Assembly: GCF_000568405.1 (NCBI RefSeq)
Contig: NZ_ARZY01000002.1
Coordinates: 62,001 to 126,000, forward strand
DNA: 64,000 bases
Origin: Catenovulum agarivorans DS-2
GTDB lineage: Bacteria > Pseudomonadota > Gammaproteobacteria > Enterobacterales > Alteromonadaceae
Reading direction: 5' to 3'
Part shown: positions 44,830 to 54,191 of the stretch, piece after piece
How the letters are laid out: each line of letters begins with the position of its first letter
Position numbering within the stretch: the first letter of the stretch is position 1
The notes under the pieces: generated by a model
Told to the model about the DNA's origin: nothing
What the model saw: the letters and a program-made list of their open reading frames with translations, nothing else
Database searches by the model: none
Program-made: the position numbers and the translations under genes

Positions 44830-46188
44830 TTATATTTGGACAATTTGATAGCAGGGTTCGTATTTAGTGCCCGGCAACTTCATTCTACCTTGTTCGACAA
44901 AGGCTTTCAGTAGCTTATCTATCATCAACATTAACTTTTTATCGCCATTTATCTGAAAGGGCCCATGTCGAGCAATTTCTTGAATACCTTCTTCTTTTAC
45001 ATTACCTGCCACAATTGCTGAAAATGTGCGGCGTAAATTGGCCGCTAGCACAGATTTTTCGTGTGAAAAATGTAAATCCAATTCTGCAACGTTTTGATGA
45101 TTAGGGATAAATGGACGCTGAAAAGCTGGATCTATCTTGAGTGACCAGTTGAAATGATATGCATCACCGCTTTGTTTACGATTATTTCTGACCTCGGTCA
45201 TATAACCTTTCATATGCTGGGCCACTTTTGTTGGGTCATCCACAATAATGGTATACATGTTGGCTGCTTCATCACCTAGTGTCGCACGGATAAAGTTGTC
45301 CAATTCTTCAAAATAATTGGCACTTTCGCGTGGGCCAGTGAGCACAATCGGTAAACATTGTTTGTTATTTGCCGGATGGAGCATAATGCCTAACAGGTAG
45401 AGAAGTTCTTCGGCGGTGCCTGCACCACCAGGGAATATGACTACGCCATGAGCCACGCGCAAAAAAGCCTCTAATCGTTTTTCGATATCAGGTAAAATCA
45501 CCAACTCATTTACGATTGGGTTAGGTGGTTCAGCGGCGATAATCGACGGCTCAGTTAACCCCAAATAACGAGCACTGTTTACTCGTTGTTTTAAATGGCC
45601 AATTGTTGCACCTTTCATTGGACCTTTCATTGCACCGGGTCCGCAGCCTGTACAGACGTTTAACCCACGCAATCCCATTTGATAACCAACATCTTTGGTG
45701 TATTGATATTCATGTTCGCGAATAGAATGGCCACCCCAGCAGACAATCATATTTGGGTCTGTGTGGGTTTTAATCGCGCCAGCATTACGCATTATATCAA
45801 AAACATAGTGGGTTACATGGCTGGGGTCTTGCAAATCTATTTTGCTTAGGTCGCGCAGTCTCACCCCTGTGTATAAAATATCGCGCAATACCGCAAATAA
45901 TAATTCTTTTATGCCGACGATAAGCTCACCATCAACAAACGCATGACTTGGTGGATTAATAAGTTTTATCTTAACACCACGCTCACGGCGAATTACATCA
46001 ATGTCGAAATCTTGGAATTGGTCGTAAATTTCAGCGCTGCTGTCGGTATGACTACCTACATTTAGTACAGCTAGTGAGCAATTTCTGTATAAACGATATA
46101 ACTCGCTGGTGGAAGATTGTTTTAGTTTGTCGACTTCCAGTTGTGACAACAAATCCATACTACCGAGTGGATTAATCTCTACTATCAT
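44830..46188 (-). CDS. ppnN: Pyrimidine/purine nucleotide 5'-monophosphate nucleosidase PpnN
   Basis: A 452-aa protein matching YgdH/PpnN over its full length. Seen: the start [37 protein letters not shown], and the LOG-family active site [19 protein letters not shown] (Arg and Glu hydrolysing the N-glycosidic bond). PpnN frees bases from nucleoside monophosphates and is activated by (p)ppGpp in E. coli. AAGGAG lies 7 bp before the ATG. The 170-bp leader has strong inverted repeats. Confidence 0.95.
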   Translation of the reverse strand: MIVEINPLGSMDLLSQLEVDKLKQSSTSELYRLYRNCSLAVLNVGSHTDSSAEIYDQFQDFDIDVIRRERGVKIKLINPPSHAFVDGELIVGIKELLFAVLRDILYTGVRLRDLSKIDLQDPSHVTHYVFDIMRNAGAIKTHTDPNMIVCWGGHSIREHEYQYTKDVGYQMGLRGLNVCTGCGPGAMKGPMKGATIGHLKQRVNSARYLGLTEPSIIAAEPPNPIVNELVILPDIEKRLEAFLRVAHGVVIFPGGAGTAEELLYLLGIMLHPANNKQCLPIVLTGPRESANYFEELDNFIRATLGDEAANMYTIIVDDPTKVAQHMKGYMTEVRNNRKQSGDAYHFNWSLKIDPAFQRPFIPNHQNVAELDLHFSHEKSVLAANLRRTFSAIVAGNVKEEGIQEIARHGPFQINGDKKLMLMIDKLLKAFVEQGRMKLPGTKYEPCYQIVQI

Positions 46189-46218
46189 ACTTCACTCCTT
46201 CATGATGAGCGCACAAAC

Positions 46219-46318
46219 GGCGCTATATTTCTATTATCTGTAATAGGATGATAGAAGTATGAACAGCGCCAGTGCTGTTTTATACTCAAGCCATTCTTTT
46301 TATAAAGGCTTGAGTATA
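46219..46318 (-). promoter_or_regulatory. Highly structured leader in front of ppnN
   Basis: Two stacked structures: GGCGCT (46219-46224) and AGCGCC (46265-46270) enclose an inner TTCTAT-type stem, and TATACTCAAGCC (46281-46292) pairs perfectly with GGCTTGAGTATA (46307-46318). Together they may end the upstream diguanylate cyclase transcript and/or regulate ppnN. Confidence 0.5.
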
Positions 46319-46359
46319 AGTATTACTTAAATTTCGAAAAAGTGAAGGAAAATAATAGC

Positions 46360-47913
46360 TTATCTTTTAAGCACGACCTTGTTTCTACCACCTTGCTTAG
46401 CGTCGTATAAAGCTTGGTCAGCTCTATCAAAAGCGCTTTGTGGTTGGTCTATCGCTTTAAACTGAGTCAGACCCATGGAAATTGTCACAACCAGATCTGA
46501 GTTTTTAAACTTAAATGGGATCTTGCATACTTCCATGCGAATGTCGTTTAGACGTTTTTCTATGTCTTTTAATTTCGATTCTGGAAATAACATGACAAAC
46601 TCTTCACCACCGTATCTGGCAATAAAGTCGGTTTCGCGTAAGCCTTTTTGTAGGCAGGCTGCGACGATTTGTAACACTCGGTCGCCAACGGAATGACCAA
46701 AGGTATCGTTAATTGACTTAAAATGGTCGATATCTGCTACTGCGATGCATAAGTCGTGGTTATAACGCATCCATCGGCGATACTCCAATTCCATGCGCTC
46801 GTCCATTGACGCTCGATTTGGCAGTTTTGTTAAGGCATCTTGTAATGACTTAAATCTTTGTTCTGAAAGTTTTTTCTTGTATTCTTCGGCTTCTTTTTCG
46901 AGTTCGAACAATCTCTCTTCCATTTCGCTTAAGCTAGAAATCAGCAAGTCATGTTCTTGATGCTCTAATTCTTCTTTTTGAGTAAGTGCATCAACAATAT
47001 CGGCAATTCTGCCATTGATTTGTTTTTTTAGGACGTCAAGTGATTTGGCTTTTTCAATTTCCGCAGACATGCCAGCAAGATCTTTTTTCAGCCGGTCATT
47101 TAGTGCCTGCTTTGATTCGTTTATCTCTTGGCTACCATTAATAGAACTCGCCACTGCGGTATGAACGGAATTTAGCGCGTCGTTTAAGCTGAATAAAAAG
47201 CTTTGTGCAGATTGACGCTCTTCAGTAATGCTCTTGATGATGATGCGAATAATTTCTACACAACTGCTTACTAAGATTTCAGGCGTAACAGAGGCAGATA
47301 AAATTTCTCGGATAGCATCTATTTTTTCGGCATTTTCACCTGAAAAAGCAATATTGCTTAATATGTTAACTAATTCTGCGCTGATATCACTTTGCAAGCC
47401 TTTTAAAGCTTCAGTGTCTATTTCGGGCGCCTGATTACCTGTTTGTATCGCTAAGCATTTATGATATAGCTTGGCGAGCTGCTCTATATAAGGCAGGTAA
47501 TGCAGTATTGACGCTTTGGGCTCTTCCAATGCTTGCATATAGCCACGTAACTCGCGGCGAAAATCTGGGTCGAGATTTTTAACTTGTTGCAGCTGTTTGC
47601 CCGCGGCTTTTAACGTGCTTGTTGTTTGTTTAAGATTGAGCGCCAAGCGAGTACTGTGCTGGGAGAGAAGTTGCTCGATGTGAGTTAACAATGGCGCGAT
47701 GTTTTGCATGTCCGGATTTTTGGCTAAGTACGAGCGCAGCTTGGCCAAGCGGTTGTCTAACTCGACATCAATTCCTTTACACACATTTGAAAGGCGGTTA
47801 ATAAAGCCGGTTAAAGTTGCAAATTGCTGCTCGTATGTGCGTTCTAAGTTTTGCCTAGAACGAACTGAAACGACAAGTTTCTTTTTTAGTAACTCTAATT
47901 GCTCTTCAGACAC
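46360..47913 (-). CDS. GGDEF diguanylate cyclase with long helical N-terminus
   Basis: A 517-aa cytosolic protein. Residues 1-340 are helical, with coiled-coil stretches around 260-350 (EELEHQEHDLLISSLSEMEE). The GGDEF domain occupies about 350-517: LPNRASMDERM, DIDHFKSINDTFGHSVGD, and the active site RYGGEEFVMLF. RETD five residues before GGEEF is the product-inhibition (I-) site. It should make cyclic di-GMP. No transmembrane helix or known sensor fold is seen, so the input may be a partner protein. A structured spacer separates it from ppnN. Confidence 0.93.
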   Translation of the reverse strand: MSEEQLELLKKKLVVSVRSRQNLERTYEQQFATLTGFINRLSNVCKGIDVELDNRLAKLRSYLAKNPDMQNIAPLLTHIEQLLSQHSTRLALNLKQTTSTLKAAGKQLQQVKNLDPDFRRELRGYMQALEEPKASILHYLPYIEQLAKLYHKCLAIQTGNQAPEIDTEALKGLQSDISAELVNILSNIAFSGENAEKIDAIREILSASVTPEILVSSCVEIIRIIIKSITEERQSAQSFLFSLNDALNSVHTAVASSINGSQEINESKQALNDRLKKDLAGMSAEIEKAKSLDVLKKQINGRIADIVDALTQKEELEHQEHDLLISSLSEMEERLFELEKEAEEYKKKLSEQRFKSLQDALTKLPNRASMDERMELEYRRWMRYNHDLCIAVADIDHFKSINDTFGHSVGDRVLQIVAACLQKGLRETDFIARYGGEEFVMLFPESKLKDIEKRLNDIRMEVCKIPFKFKNSDLVVTISMGLTQFKAIDQPQSAFDRADQALYDAKQGGRNKVVLKR

Positions 47914-48171
47914 TTAATAAATCCCAGTCAACTACTTGGTCGCTACAAACCTACTACATAACCTCTGGCACAGACCAGTATTTCATCCTTTACCTGAGTG
48001 TAGCCGAAAAATTTAATTATACCTATGCCAATGCTTAGCGATATTGTGCTGTTTTACGGCTCTTCGGTGTAATTTTTTAGACAGGTCGAATAAAACTGTT
48101 CGATTTAACCATAATCTGAACGGATAACCTAGTCCAATCAGTGGATTAACTTCATAAAACTTACATAAATG

Positions 48172-49017
48172 CTACTGGCGTACCAATCTGTGCTCAGGTT
48201 TTGACTTTAATAAACTCATATGAGAGACACGCAACGGGTTGATATCTAAACCACCTCTGCGGGTATATCGTGCGTATACACTTAGTTTGTCTGGTCGTAA
48301 TTGCGTTTCAAGATCACGAAATATGCGTTCGACACAATGTTCATGAAATTCATTGTGGTTTCTAAAACCAATTAGGTACTTCAATACTGACGCGTGATCA
48401 AAAGCTTGCCCTTGGTAATAAATTTCAATACTTGCCCAGTCAGGTTGGCCTGTTACCAAGCAGTTTGACTTAAGCAGATGCGACACTAAAGTTTCTTCAA
48501 CTATTTGTCGTGAATCAGCTAATTGCAATTGATTTGGTGCATAATCGTAGCGAGTGATTTCAACATCTATATTATCGATACACTGACCAGCAAAGTAAGT
48601 TACTCGGCGCTTTGCAAATTGGCCTAATGGGTATAGTTTAACCTCGACAGGCGCGCCACAACATTGTGTTAAGTCATTTTGCATTAACTCTACTACGTCT
48701 TCTATTGAATCAAATTTACTTTGGTTAAAGCTATTTAAGTACAATTTGAATGATTTAGATTCAACGATATTGCTTGAATTTGCACTAAAAATAAATTCAC
48801 CAATGTAGACGACAGGTTTACCTGATGGCAATAACCAAGAGATCTCGTAGCCTGTCCATATATCAACGCCTAAAAAAGCTTGAGTGTTTTTTGGTAGCTT
48901 GTCGCGCATCAGTTTTCTGGGCACAGCTTGCAGTTGTGTTGGATCGTATCGATCAATATATTCCGTTGCTTTTCCTAGTTTTAGCTCGGGTAAAACACTT
49001 GTGTTCTGCTCTGACAT
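48172..49017 (-). CDS. queF: NADPH-dependent 7-cyano-7-deazaguanine reductase QueF
   Basis: A 281-aa long-form QueF, which reduces preQ0 to preQ1 in queuosine biosynthesis. Seen: the start LPELKLGKATEYIDRYDP, the substrate motif ESKSFKLYLNSFNQ, CLVTGQPDWASIEIYYQG (the catalytic Cys lies in the tract SNCLVTGQPDW), and FHEHCVERIFRDL with the NADPH/zinc-binding HEHCVE. Length and two-domain plan match the E. coli enzyme. It is divergent from syd, with 48 bp between starts. Confidence 0.96.
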   Translation of the reverse strand: MSEQNTSVLPELKLGKATEYIDRYDPTQLQAVPRKLMRDKLPKNTQAFLGVDIWTGYEISWLLPSGKPVVYIGEFIFSANSSNIVESKSFKLYLNSFNQSKFDSIEDVVELMQNDLTQCCGAPVEVKLYPLGQFAKRRVTYFAGQCIDNIDVEITRYDYAPNQLQLADSRQIVEETLVSHLLKSNCLVTGQPDWASIEIYYQGQAFDHASVLKYLIGFRNHNEFHEHCVERIFRDLETQLRPDKLSVYARYTRRGGLDINPLRVSHMSLLKSKPEHRLVRQ

Positions 49018-49065
49018 AAGGCTTAATAACTGTTATTGACTATATAAAGGCCTATATTGTACCTT

Positions 49066-49587
49066 ATGTCGGTTCAAATTGACGATGCACTTAAACAATT
49101 TTTTACCCTGAAACAAGATAACCAGCAATGGGTAGAATATGATTGTGAATGGACTAGCCCTTGTGTGAATAAAGTAGATGAAGCGCAAGGCTTATGTAGC
49201 TGGCAGCCGATACAACGTGAACAATCGGTTAACTTAGATAATATAAATCAAGCTTTGTCGCTTGAGTTGCATCCTGATGTGGTGGCTTTTTATTGTAGTT
49301 TTTTTGCGCCGACTTTGGATGCTGAATTTGCCGGTAATCAGTTGAATTTAATTCAAGCTTGGAATGCACAAGACTTTACGATTTTACAGGAAAATATTAT
49401 TGGCCACTTGTTAATGAAGCAAAAGCTGAAACAAGCACCCACTGTGTTTATAGCGGCTACAGACGATGACCAATACATTATATCTGTCGATAATCAAACA
49501 GGTGCGGTTATGTTAGAAATGGTAGGTCGCAACCCGCAACGCCAGCTAGCGGATAGCTTAGCTAGCTTTATTTTGCAATTGAGCTAA
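49066..49587 (+). CDS. syd: SecY-interacting protein Syd
   Basis: A 173-aa protein when started at the ATG at 49066. A TTG at 49057 in the same frame has the better spaced AAAGG (6 bp) and would add three residues, so the true start is ambiguous. Syd matches: WVEYDCEWTSPCV, CSWQPIQRE, LSLELHPDVVAFY, FTILQENIIGHLLMKQKLKQ. Syd binds the SecY translocon at the inner membrane and may help remove faulty complexes. The 3' end overlaps the convergent small gene by 30 bp. Confidence 0.92.
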   Translation: MSVQIDDALKQFFTLKQDNQQWVEYDCEWTSPCVNKVDEAQGLCSWQPIQREQSVNLDNINQALSLELHPDVVAFYCSFFAPTLDAEFAGNQLNLIQAWNAQDFTILQENIIGHLLMKQKLKQAPTVFIAATDDDQYIISVDNQTGAVMLEMVGRNPQRQLADSLASFILQLS

Positions 49588-49905
49588 CACTTTTTGCAGT
49601 TCGGCAACTTGCTGTTCTAATTGACTGACTCGTTGTTCTAAAGCTTTATTGGTGTTGTTTACTGGGGGGATTTCCACCACAGTGTCAGATTGATGGTTTT
49701 CTTGCCAAGTGTCTAAATAGCTTTGTGGGTTTTCTTTAAACGCAGTGATCGCGCGTGTTATTGCGGGCAAAGGTAACGGTAGTGGGTTATGGTTTTTAAC
49801 ACTGGCAACACTGATGTTTTTATTTTGCTGGTGCAACTCGCAAATAGTATTCAACGCACTTTGTATTGCTTGCTCAATATTTGACATTGATTTAACCACA
49901 CTCAT
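49558..49905 (-). CDS. Small coiled-coil protein, DNA-binding-like N-terminus
   Basis: A 115-aa protein. Residues 1-70 are helical and have a winged-helix-like flavour (ISVASVKNHNPLPLPLPAIT); residues 85-112 form a heptad coiled coil (ALEQRVSQLEQQVAELQKVL). Proteins with a helical head and coiled tail of this kind include KfrA-type DNA-binding proteins, a weak analogy. Convergent with and overlapping syd by 30 bp. Probably real. Confidence 0.6.
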   Translation of the reverse strand: MSVVKSMSNIEQAIQSALNTICELHQQNKNISVASVKNHNPLPLPLPAITRAITAFKENPQSYLDTWQENHQSDTVVEIPPVNNTNKALEQRVSQLEQQVAELQKVLAQLQNKAS

Positions 49906-49941
49906 TTTACAGTTTAATTTACCAAAAGCTTAAGTGTGCTA

Positions 49942-50841
49942 CTACGCACACTTGAGCTGGTTTTTACCACAATCTTTAGCGTGATACAAGGCGTTGTCGG
50001 CGCGTCTAAATAGCTGTTTGCTAGTTTCATCTAGTTGCCAAGTTGCACTGCCAATTGAAGCTGAAACCTGGCATTGATGCATAAGGGCATTTTGCGAAAC
50101 TAATGCTTGCACTCGGGCTGCAACGCGCATTGCTATATCTTCTTCTGCGTTGTTTAACAGCACTGCAAATTCATCCCCGCCAAACCTGAACGCTAAATCG
50201 CTTCTGCGAATACAGCGGCGCAAGATTTTAGCGAAAGTTTTTAGCACTTCATCGCCCATGTCATGACCAAAGCTGTCGTTAGCGCGTTTAAAATTATCTA
50301 AATCAATTACTAGCAAAGTGAGAGGTTGGCCGTCTCTGTGCGTTCGTGCTATGGCTAGGTCGAATTGTTCATCGAAGCCAGCACGGTTACCGAGTTGAGT
50401 CAAATGGTCTTTAACGGTTTGCTGTTGCAATAGATAATACTGTAGTCCATTGAATACAGGCATGGTTAACTTATGCTGTAAACCTTGCAATAGCTTTAAA
50501 TCTTGATGTTCGAACTCGCGATACGACGCATAAGTCAAAATAGCCACTGACTTTTGGTTAATATGCAGCTCAGTAATATGTTCAAAAATACCTTCTACAA
50601 AGCGCTCCGTTTGAACAGTAACCGCTTCTGTTTGTATGCGTACGCCGCAAATTTGTACATATTTTGCCACTTCATCGGCAAATACTTGCACAATGCGCTG
50701 CAAATCTAACGATGCATGCAAACGCTCTGACAGGTTCGAAAAAGAACCTATCCCATAGTGCGATTCTGATTCTAGAAACTGGCTCGGCAAAGGGTTTATT
50801 GTGTTTTGGTCTGATGACAGATAGTTTTGCAAAATGTCCAC
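49942..50841 (-). CDS. GGDEF diguanylate cyclase with GAF-like N-terminus
   Basis: A 299-aa protein started at a GTG codon (50841) with AGAGG 6 bp before it. Residues about 25-135 look like a GAF-type sensor (SLDLQRIVQVFADEVAKYV). Residues 140-299 are a GGDEF domain: LTQLGNRAGFDEQFD, DLDNFKRANDSFGHDMGDEV, and active site RFGGDEFAVLL, with inhibitory-site RRSD before it. Makes cyclic di-GMP. Second such enzyme within 4 kb, on the same strand. Confidence 0.92.
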   Translation of the reverse strand: MDILQNYLSSDQNTINPLPSQFLESESHYGIGSFSNLSERLHASLDLQRIVQVFADEVAKYVQICGVRIQTEAVTVQTERFVEGIFEHITELHINQKSVAILTYASYREFEHQDLKLLQGLQHKLTMPVFNGLQYYLLQQQTVKDHLTQLGNRAGFDEQFDLAIARTHRDGQPLTLLVIDLDNFKRANDSFGHDMGDEVLKTFAKILRRCIRRSDLAFRFGGDEFAVLLNNAEEDIAMRVAARVQALVSQNALMHQCQVSASIGSATWQLDETSKQLFRRADNALYHAKDCGKNQLKCA

Positions 50842-51083
50842 CGTACACCTCTTTGTTGGCTATTGATGTTTAGTTCTTTGCTAATTTAGTGCCAATAATT
50901 AAAATTCATTTAAAAACATTCGGTTAGTTGGTTTTTCTATCGTTTTTGACGCTGTCTTTTTACTTGTTTTTTGTGTGGTCAATAATTTGACGAGTAATTT
51001 TTAGCGAATTTCCCTGCAGAGCTAAAATGTTCACCTATTATTAATACATCAACTTAATTTCCTTGAAGAATTATAACCATACG

Positions 51084-53045
51084 ATGGAATTGACGCTGTT
51101 TTCTGAAATTTTACTTTTGTTGGCTATATCAGTTGGTTTAGTCGCGATTTTTCGTCGATTAAAGCTTGCGCCAATCCTCGCCTATTTAGTCGCGGGCATT
51201 ATTGTTGGACCGTCACTATTCAATTTTCTGTCTGAAGCCAAAGAAATTAGTTTTGTTGGTGAGTTGGGCATAGTCTTTTTGTTGTTTTCGTTAGGGCTGG
51301 AGTTTTCTTTCCCGCGGCTCATTGCCATGCGGCAGTTGGTGTTTGGCGTAGGGCTTGTTCAAGTCGTCGTAACCTTATTGATTATTTTGTTAGTTTGCTT
51401 TGTCAGTGGTTACAACTGGCAGTCAGCCTTAGTGGTTGCGTGTGCATTGGCATTGTCATCCACCGCGATTGTCATAAAGCAATTGACTGAAAATGGCAAA
51501 TTACAAAGTAAACGCGGTCAGTTGGCGGTGTCGATCTTATTGTTTCAAGATTTAGCTGTAGTACCTATGTTGATTGTTATTCCAATTATCGCGGGTGCTA
51601 GTCAGGTTAACTTAGCTTCTAGTTTGCTAATGGCATTGCTCAATGGTGCGTTGGTTTTTGTATTGTTGATATCTGTAGGAAAATGGTTGTTGCCGCGTTT
51701 GTTTAACGAAATTGCGCAGGCCCGCTCGGACGAGCTATTTGTATTAACCACGATATTAGTAGCGCTATTAACCGGCGCTATTACGCACTTGTTTGGTTTG
51801 TCCATGGCGTTGGGGGCTTTTTTGGCCGGGATGATGTTGGGGGAAAGTCAGTATAAACACCAGTTGGAAGCGGACATTCGTCCTTTTCGTGACATCTTAA
51901 TGGGGTTGTTTTTTATCAGTGTCGGTATGCAGCTTGATATTGCAATATTGGCGCAGTCACTTCATTGGCTAATATTATTTGTTGCAATCGTATTGGCGAT
52001 TAAATTGCTGATCATTCAAATGATCGCAAGATGTTTCAAACAAAGTAAAGCGGATGCTTGGGCTGCAGGCATTATGTTGTGTCAAATGGGGGAATTTGGC
52101 TTTGTTATCGCAGCGTTAGCATTAGAACAGGGGCTGATTAGTAAACATTTAGCATCTATGCTGGTCGGAGTTGGTGTTATCAGCATGGCGATAACACCTT
52201 ATTTAATTAATCACTCTTCGCGTTTTGCCCAGTTTTTAGCTAAACAAACTGAAGAGCAAGAGCAAGATGCAACAGAATCTCAAACAGAACAATTGCAGGA
52301 GCATGTGGTGATTTGTGGTTTTGGCCGCGTAGGTCAAATAGTCAGTCGTTTTTTAAAGTTAGAATCAATCCCATATGTTGCGTTGGATGTAGACCCAACG
52401 CGCGTGCAAGAAGCTAAAGCGGCTTATGAGCCAGTACATTTTGGTGACTCTAGAAAAGTAGAGGTGTTAAAAGCAGTTGGCATTGAAAAGGCTAAACTGG
52501 TGATTATTGCATTTGATGATTTAAACAAATCTCTGACGGTTATCGATCTCGTTAAAAAATACGCTGCCAACGCTAAAATTTTGGTTCGAACAGGTAATGA
52601 TGATAATTTGGAAGCGTTAATTGAAGCAGGGGCTGACGAGGTGATCCCAGAAACGTTAGAAGGCAGTTTAATGTTGGTTTCTCATGTGATGCTGCATTCG
52701 GGTGTGCCTGTAAAACGCATATTTGGCCGTGTCCGCCGTGAGCGCAAAAACCACTACAATGGATTACATGGTTTTTATCGAGGCGACTCGTATAAACAAG
52801 ATGAACGTGAGGTTGAGTATTTGCATGCGGTCACATTGACTGATAATGCTTTTGCAGTGGGGCTGCATTTGAATGAATTAGATTTGCCTTTAAGAGGGGT
52901 TGAAGTCACAGCGCTCCGACGCGATGGCAAAGAATATTATAACCCTGAACCTGATATGGAACTGCAGCCTCAGGATGTGTTAATTATATTGGGTGTTCCG
53001 CGCCGTGTTGAGCGCGCAGAACGGTTTTTATTTGAAGGGGCTTAA
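51084..53045 (+). CDS. CPA2-family cation:proton antiporter (KefB/YbaL type) with TrkA domains
   Basis: A 653-aa protein when started at the ATG at 51084; a TTG at 51063 would add seven polar residues before the first helix. About 12 transmembrane helices (residues 5-385) contain ALALSSTAIVIKQLTENG, the re-entrant region of CPA2 exchangers, and MGEFGFVIAALAL. Then comes a TrkA-N nucleotide-binding domain (about 415-530, VVICGFGRVGQIVSRFL) and a TrkA-C domain (about 570-653). It should exchange K+ or Na+ for protons, gated by NAD(H) or glutathione adducts in relatives. No KefG/KefF partner is adjacent. Confidence 0.93.
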   Translation: MELTLFSEILLLLAISVGLVAIFRRLKLAPILAYLVAGIIVGPSLFNFLSEAKEISFVGELGIVFLLFSLGLEFSFPRLIAMRQLVFGVGLVQVVVTLLIILLVCFVSGYNWQSALVVACALALSSTAIVIKQLTENGKLQSKRGQLAVSILLFQDLAVVPMLIVIPIIAGASQVNLASSLLMALLNGALVFVLLISVGKWLLPRLFNEIAQARSDELFVLTTILVALLTGAITHLFGLSMALGAFLAGMMLGESQYKHQLEADIRPFRDILMGLFFISVGMQLDIAILAQSLHWLILFVAIVLAIKLLIIQMIARCFKQSKADAWAAGIMLCQMGEFGFVIAALALEQGLISKHLASMLVGVGVISMAITPYLINHSSRFAQFLAKQTEEQEQDATESQTEQLQEHVVICGFGRVGQIVSRFLKLESIPYVALDVDPTRVQEAKAAYEPVHFGDSRKVEVLKAVGIEKAKLVIIAFDDLNKSLTVIDLVKKYAANAKILVRTGNDDNLEALIEAGADEVIPETLEGSLMLVSHVMLHSGVPVKRIFGRVRRERKNHYNGLHGFYRGDSYKQDEREVEYLHAVTLTDNAFAVGLHLNELDLPLRGVEVTALRRDGKEYYNPEPDMELQPQDVLIILGVPRRVERAERFLFEGA

Positions 53046-53051
53046 CATACG

Positions 53052-53489
53052 CTAAGCCAGGATATATTGGGCCAGGTGGGCAAAGTACAATACGCTGATA
53101 TACCTGACAGTTTTGCCGACACCGACCAATAGAATAAAAGTGGCTAAATTAATTCTTAACATACCCGCAATCAGAGTTAGGACATCACCACCAACAGGCA
53201 ACCAAGCAAATAGTAAGCTCCATTTTCCATAGCGGTTAAACCACTTTTGTGATTTATCAATTTGAGATTGTTTAAAGTAAAACCACTTTTTATGTTGAAA
53301 CTTTAGTAAGTATCGTCCTAGGTACCAATTAACAACCGATCCCAAAGTATTTCCCAAAGAGGCCGTTAGGACCAAACTCCAACCTGGCAAACCTTGGTTG
53401 ACCATGGCAAACAGAAACACCTCTGAATAAAACGGCAATATGGTTGCCGCTAGGAACGAGCTTATAAATAGGGTGAAATAGCTAAACAT
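53052..53489 (-). CDS. YqaA/DedA-type (VTT domain) membrane protein
   Basis: A 145-aa inner-membrane protein. Family marks: SSFLAATILPFYSEVFLFAM, ASLGNTLGSVVNWYLGRYL, and the re-entrant-loop motif FAWLPVGGDVLTLIAGMLRI. VTT/DedA relatives act in lipid scrambling or membrane homeostasis; YqaA itself is uncharacterised. It is convergent with the antiporter gene, 6 bp apart. Confidence 0.88.
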   Translation of the reverse strand: MFSYFTLFISSFLAATILPFYSEVFLFAMVNQGLPGWSLVLTASLGNTLGSVVNWYLGRYLLKFQHKKWFYFKQSQIDKSQKWFNRYGKWSLLFAWLPVGGDVLTLIAGMLRINLATFILLVGVGKTVRYISVLYFAHLAQYILA

Positions 53490-53504
53490 AAAAATGCAGC
53501 AACC

Positions 53505-54191
53505 TTAATGGCACGACTTTATTAGCCAGCGGAACAGCCTACGTTGGCGTGATTTATACAACAAGTATTCTGGGTGCCACTGAACGCCTAATAATGGCTG
53601 TTTATTGGTCGACTCTATCGCTTGAATAAAATTGTCAGCATCATATGCGCAAGCAGACAAGTTGTCACCTAACTGATTAATTGCCTGATGATGTAGGCTA
53701 TTGACCCTAATGCGAGTTTTACCCAAGATGCTTGCTAGTTTTGAGTGCTTGCAAACCCGAACGGGTTTCCTTGCAAGTATCATAGCTCGGTTGGTTGTTT
53801 TTCGTCGCATTGGTCGAATGTCTGGGTATAAACTGCCACCACAAACTACGTTAAGCAGTTGAAAACCCCGGCAAATACCAAGCAGAGGTTTAGAATGTTG
53901 CAAAGCATACTTTATATAATGCATTTCTAGCTCGTCACGTTTGCGGTCGTAAGTTGCTTTCTCCATAACTTCGCCACCGTATAACGATGGATGGATATCA
54001 TCACCCCCACTAATCACAAACGCTGCAAAATTATCCTGTTTACGTTGTCGTTTAATACTGATGCGCTTGGCACGGCCGCCGGCTAAAAAAATAGACAAGC
54101 GAATACAGTTCCATGAAGGAGATACGCGCTTGGCATTGCCTGTTACGCCGACAACAGGTCTTGATGTATTTGATCGAGTTGAGCAAACCAT
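53505..54191 (-). CDS. Class I glutamine amidotransferase-like hydrolase (peptidase C26 type)
   Basis: A 228-aa protein: RPVVGVTGNA at the start, VISGGDDIHPSLYGG, the nucleophile elbow LLGICRGFQLLNVVCGG (Cys about residue 117), and LGVQWHPEYL with the His/Glu of the triad. It belongs to the gamma-glutamyl-GABA hydrolase (PuuD) branch. The 5' end overlaps the upstream amidoligase gene by 49 bp, so both are co-expressed; in known amidoligase_2 systems such a partner supplies ammonia or cleaves the gamma-glutamyl product. Confidence 0.88.
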   Translation of the reverse strand: MVCSTRSNTSRPVVGVTGNAKRVSPSWNCIRLSIFLAGGRAKRISIKRQRKQDNFAAFVISGGDDIHPSLYGGEVMEKATYDRKRDELEMHYIKYALQHSKPLLGICRGFQLLNVVCGGSLYPDIRPMRRKTTNRAMILARKPVRVCKHSKLASILGKTRIRVNSLHHQAINQLGDNLSACAYDADNFIQAIESTNKQPLLGVQWHPEYLLYKSRQRRLFRWLIKSCH

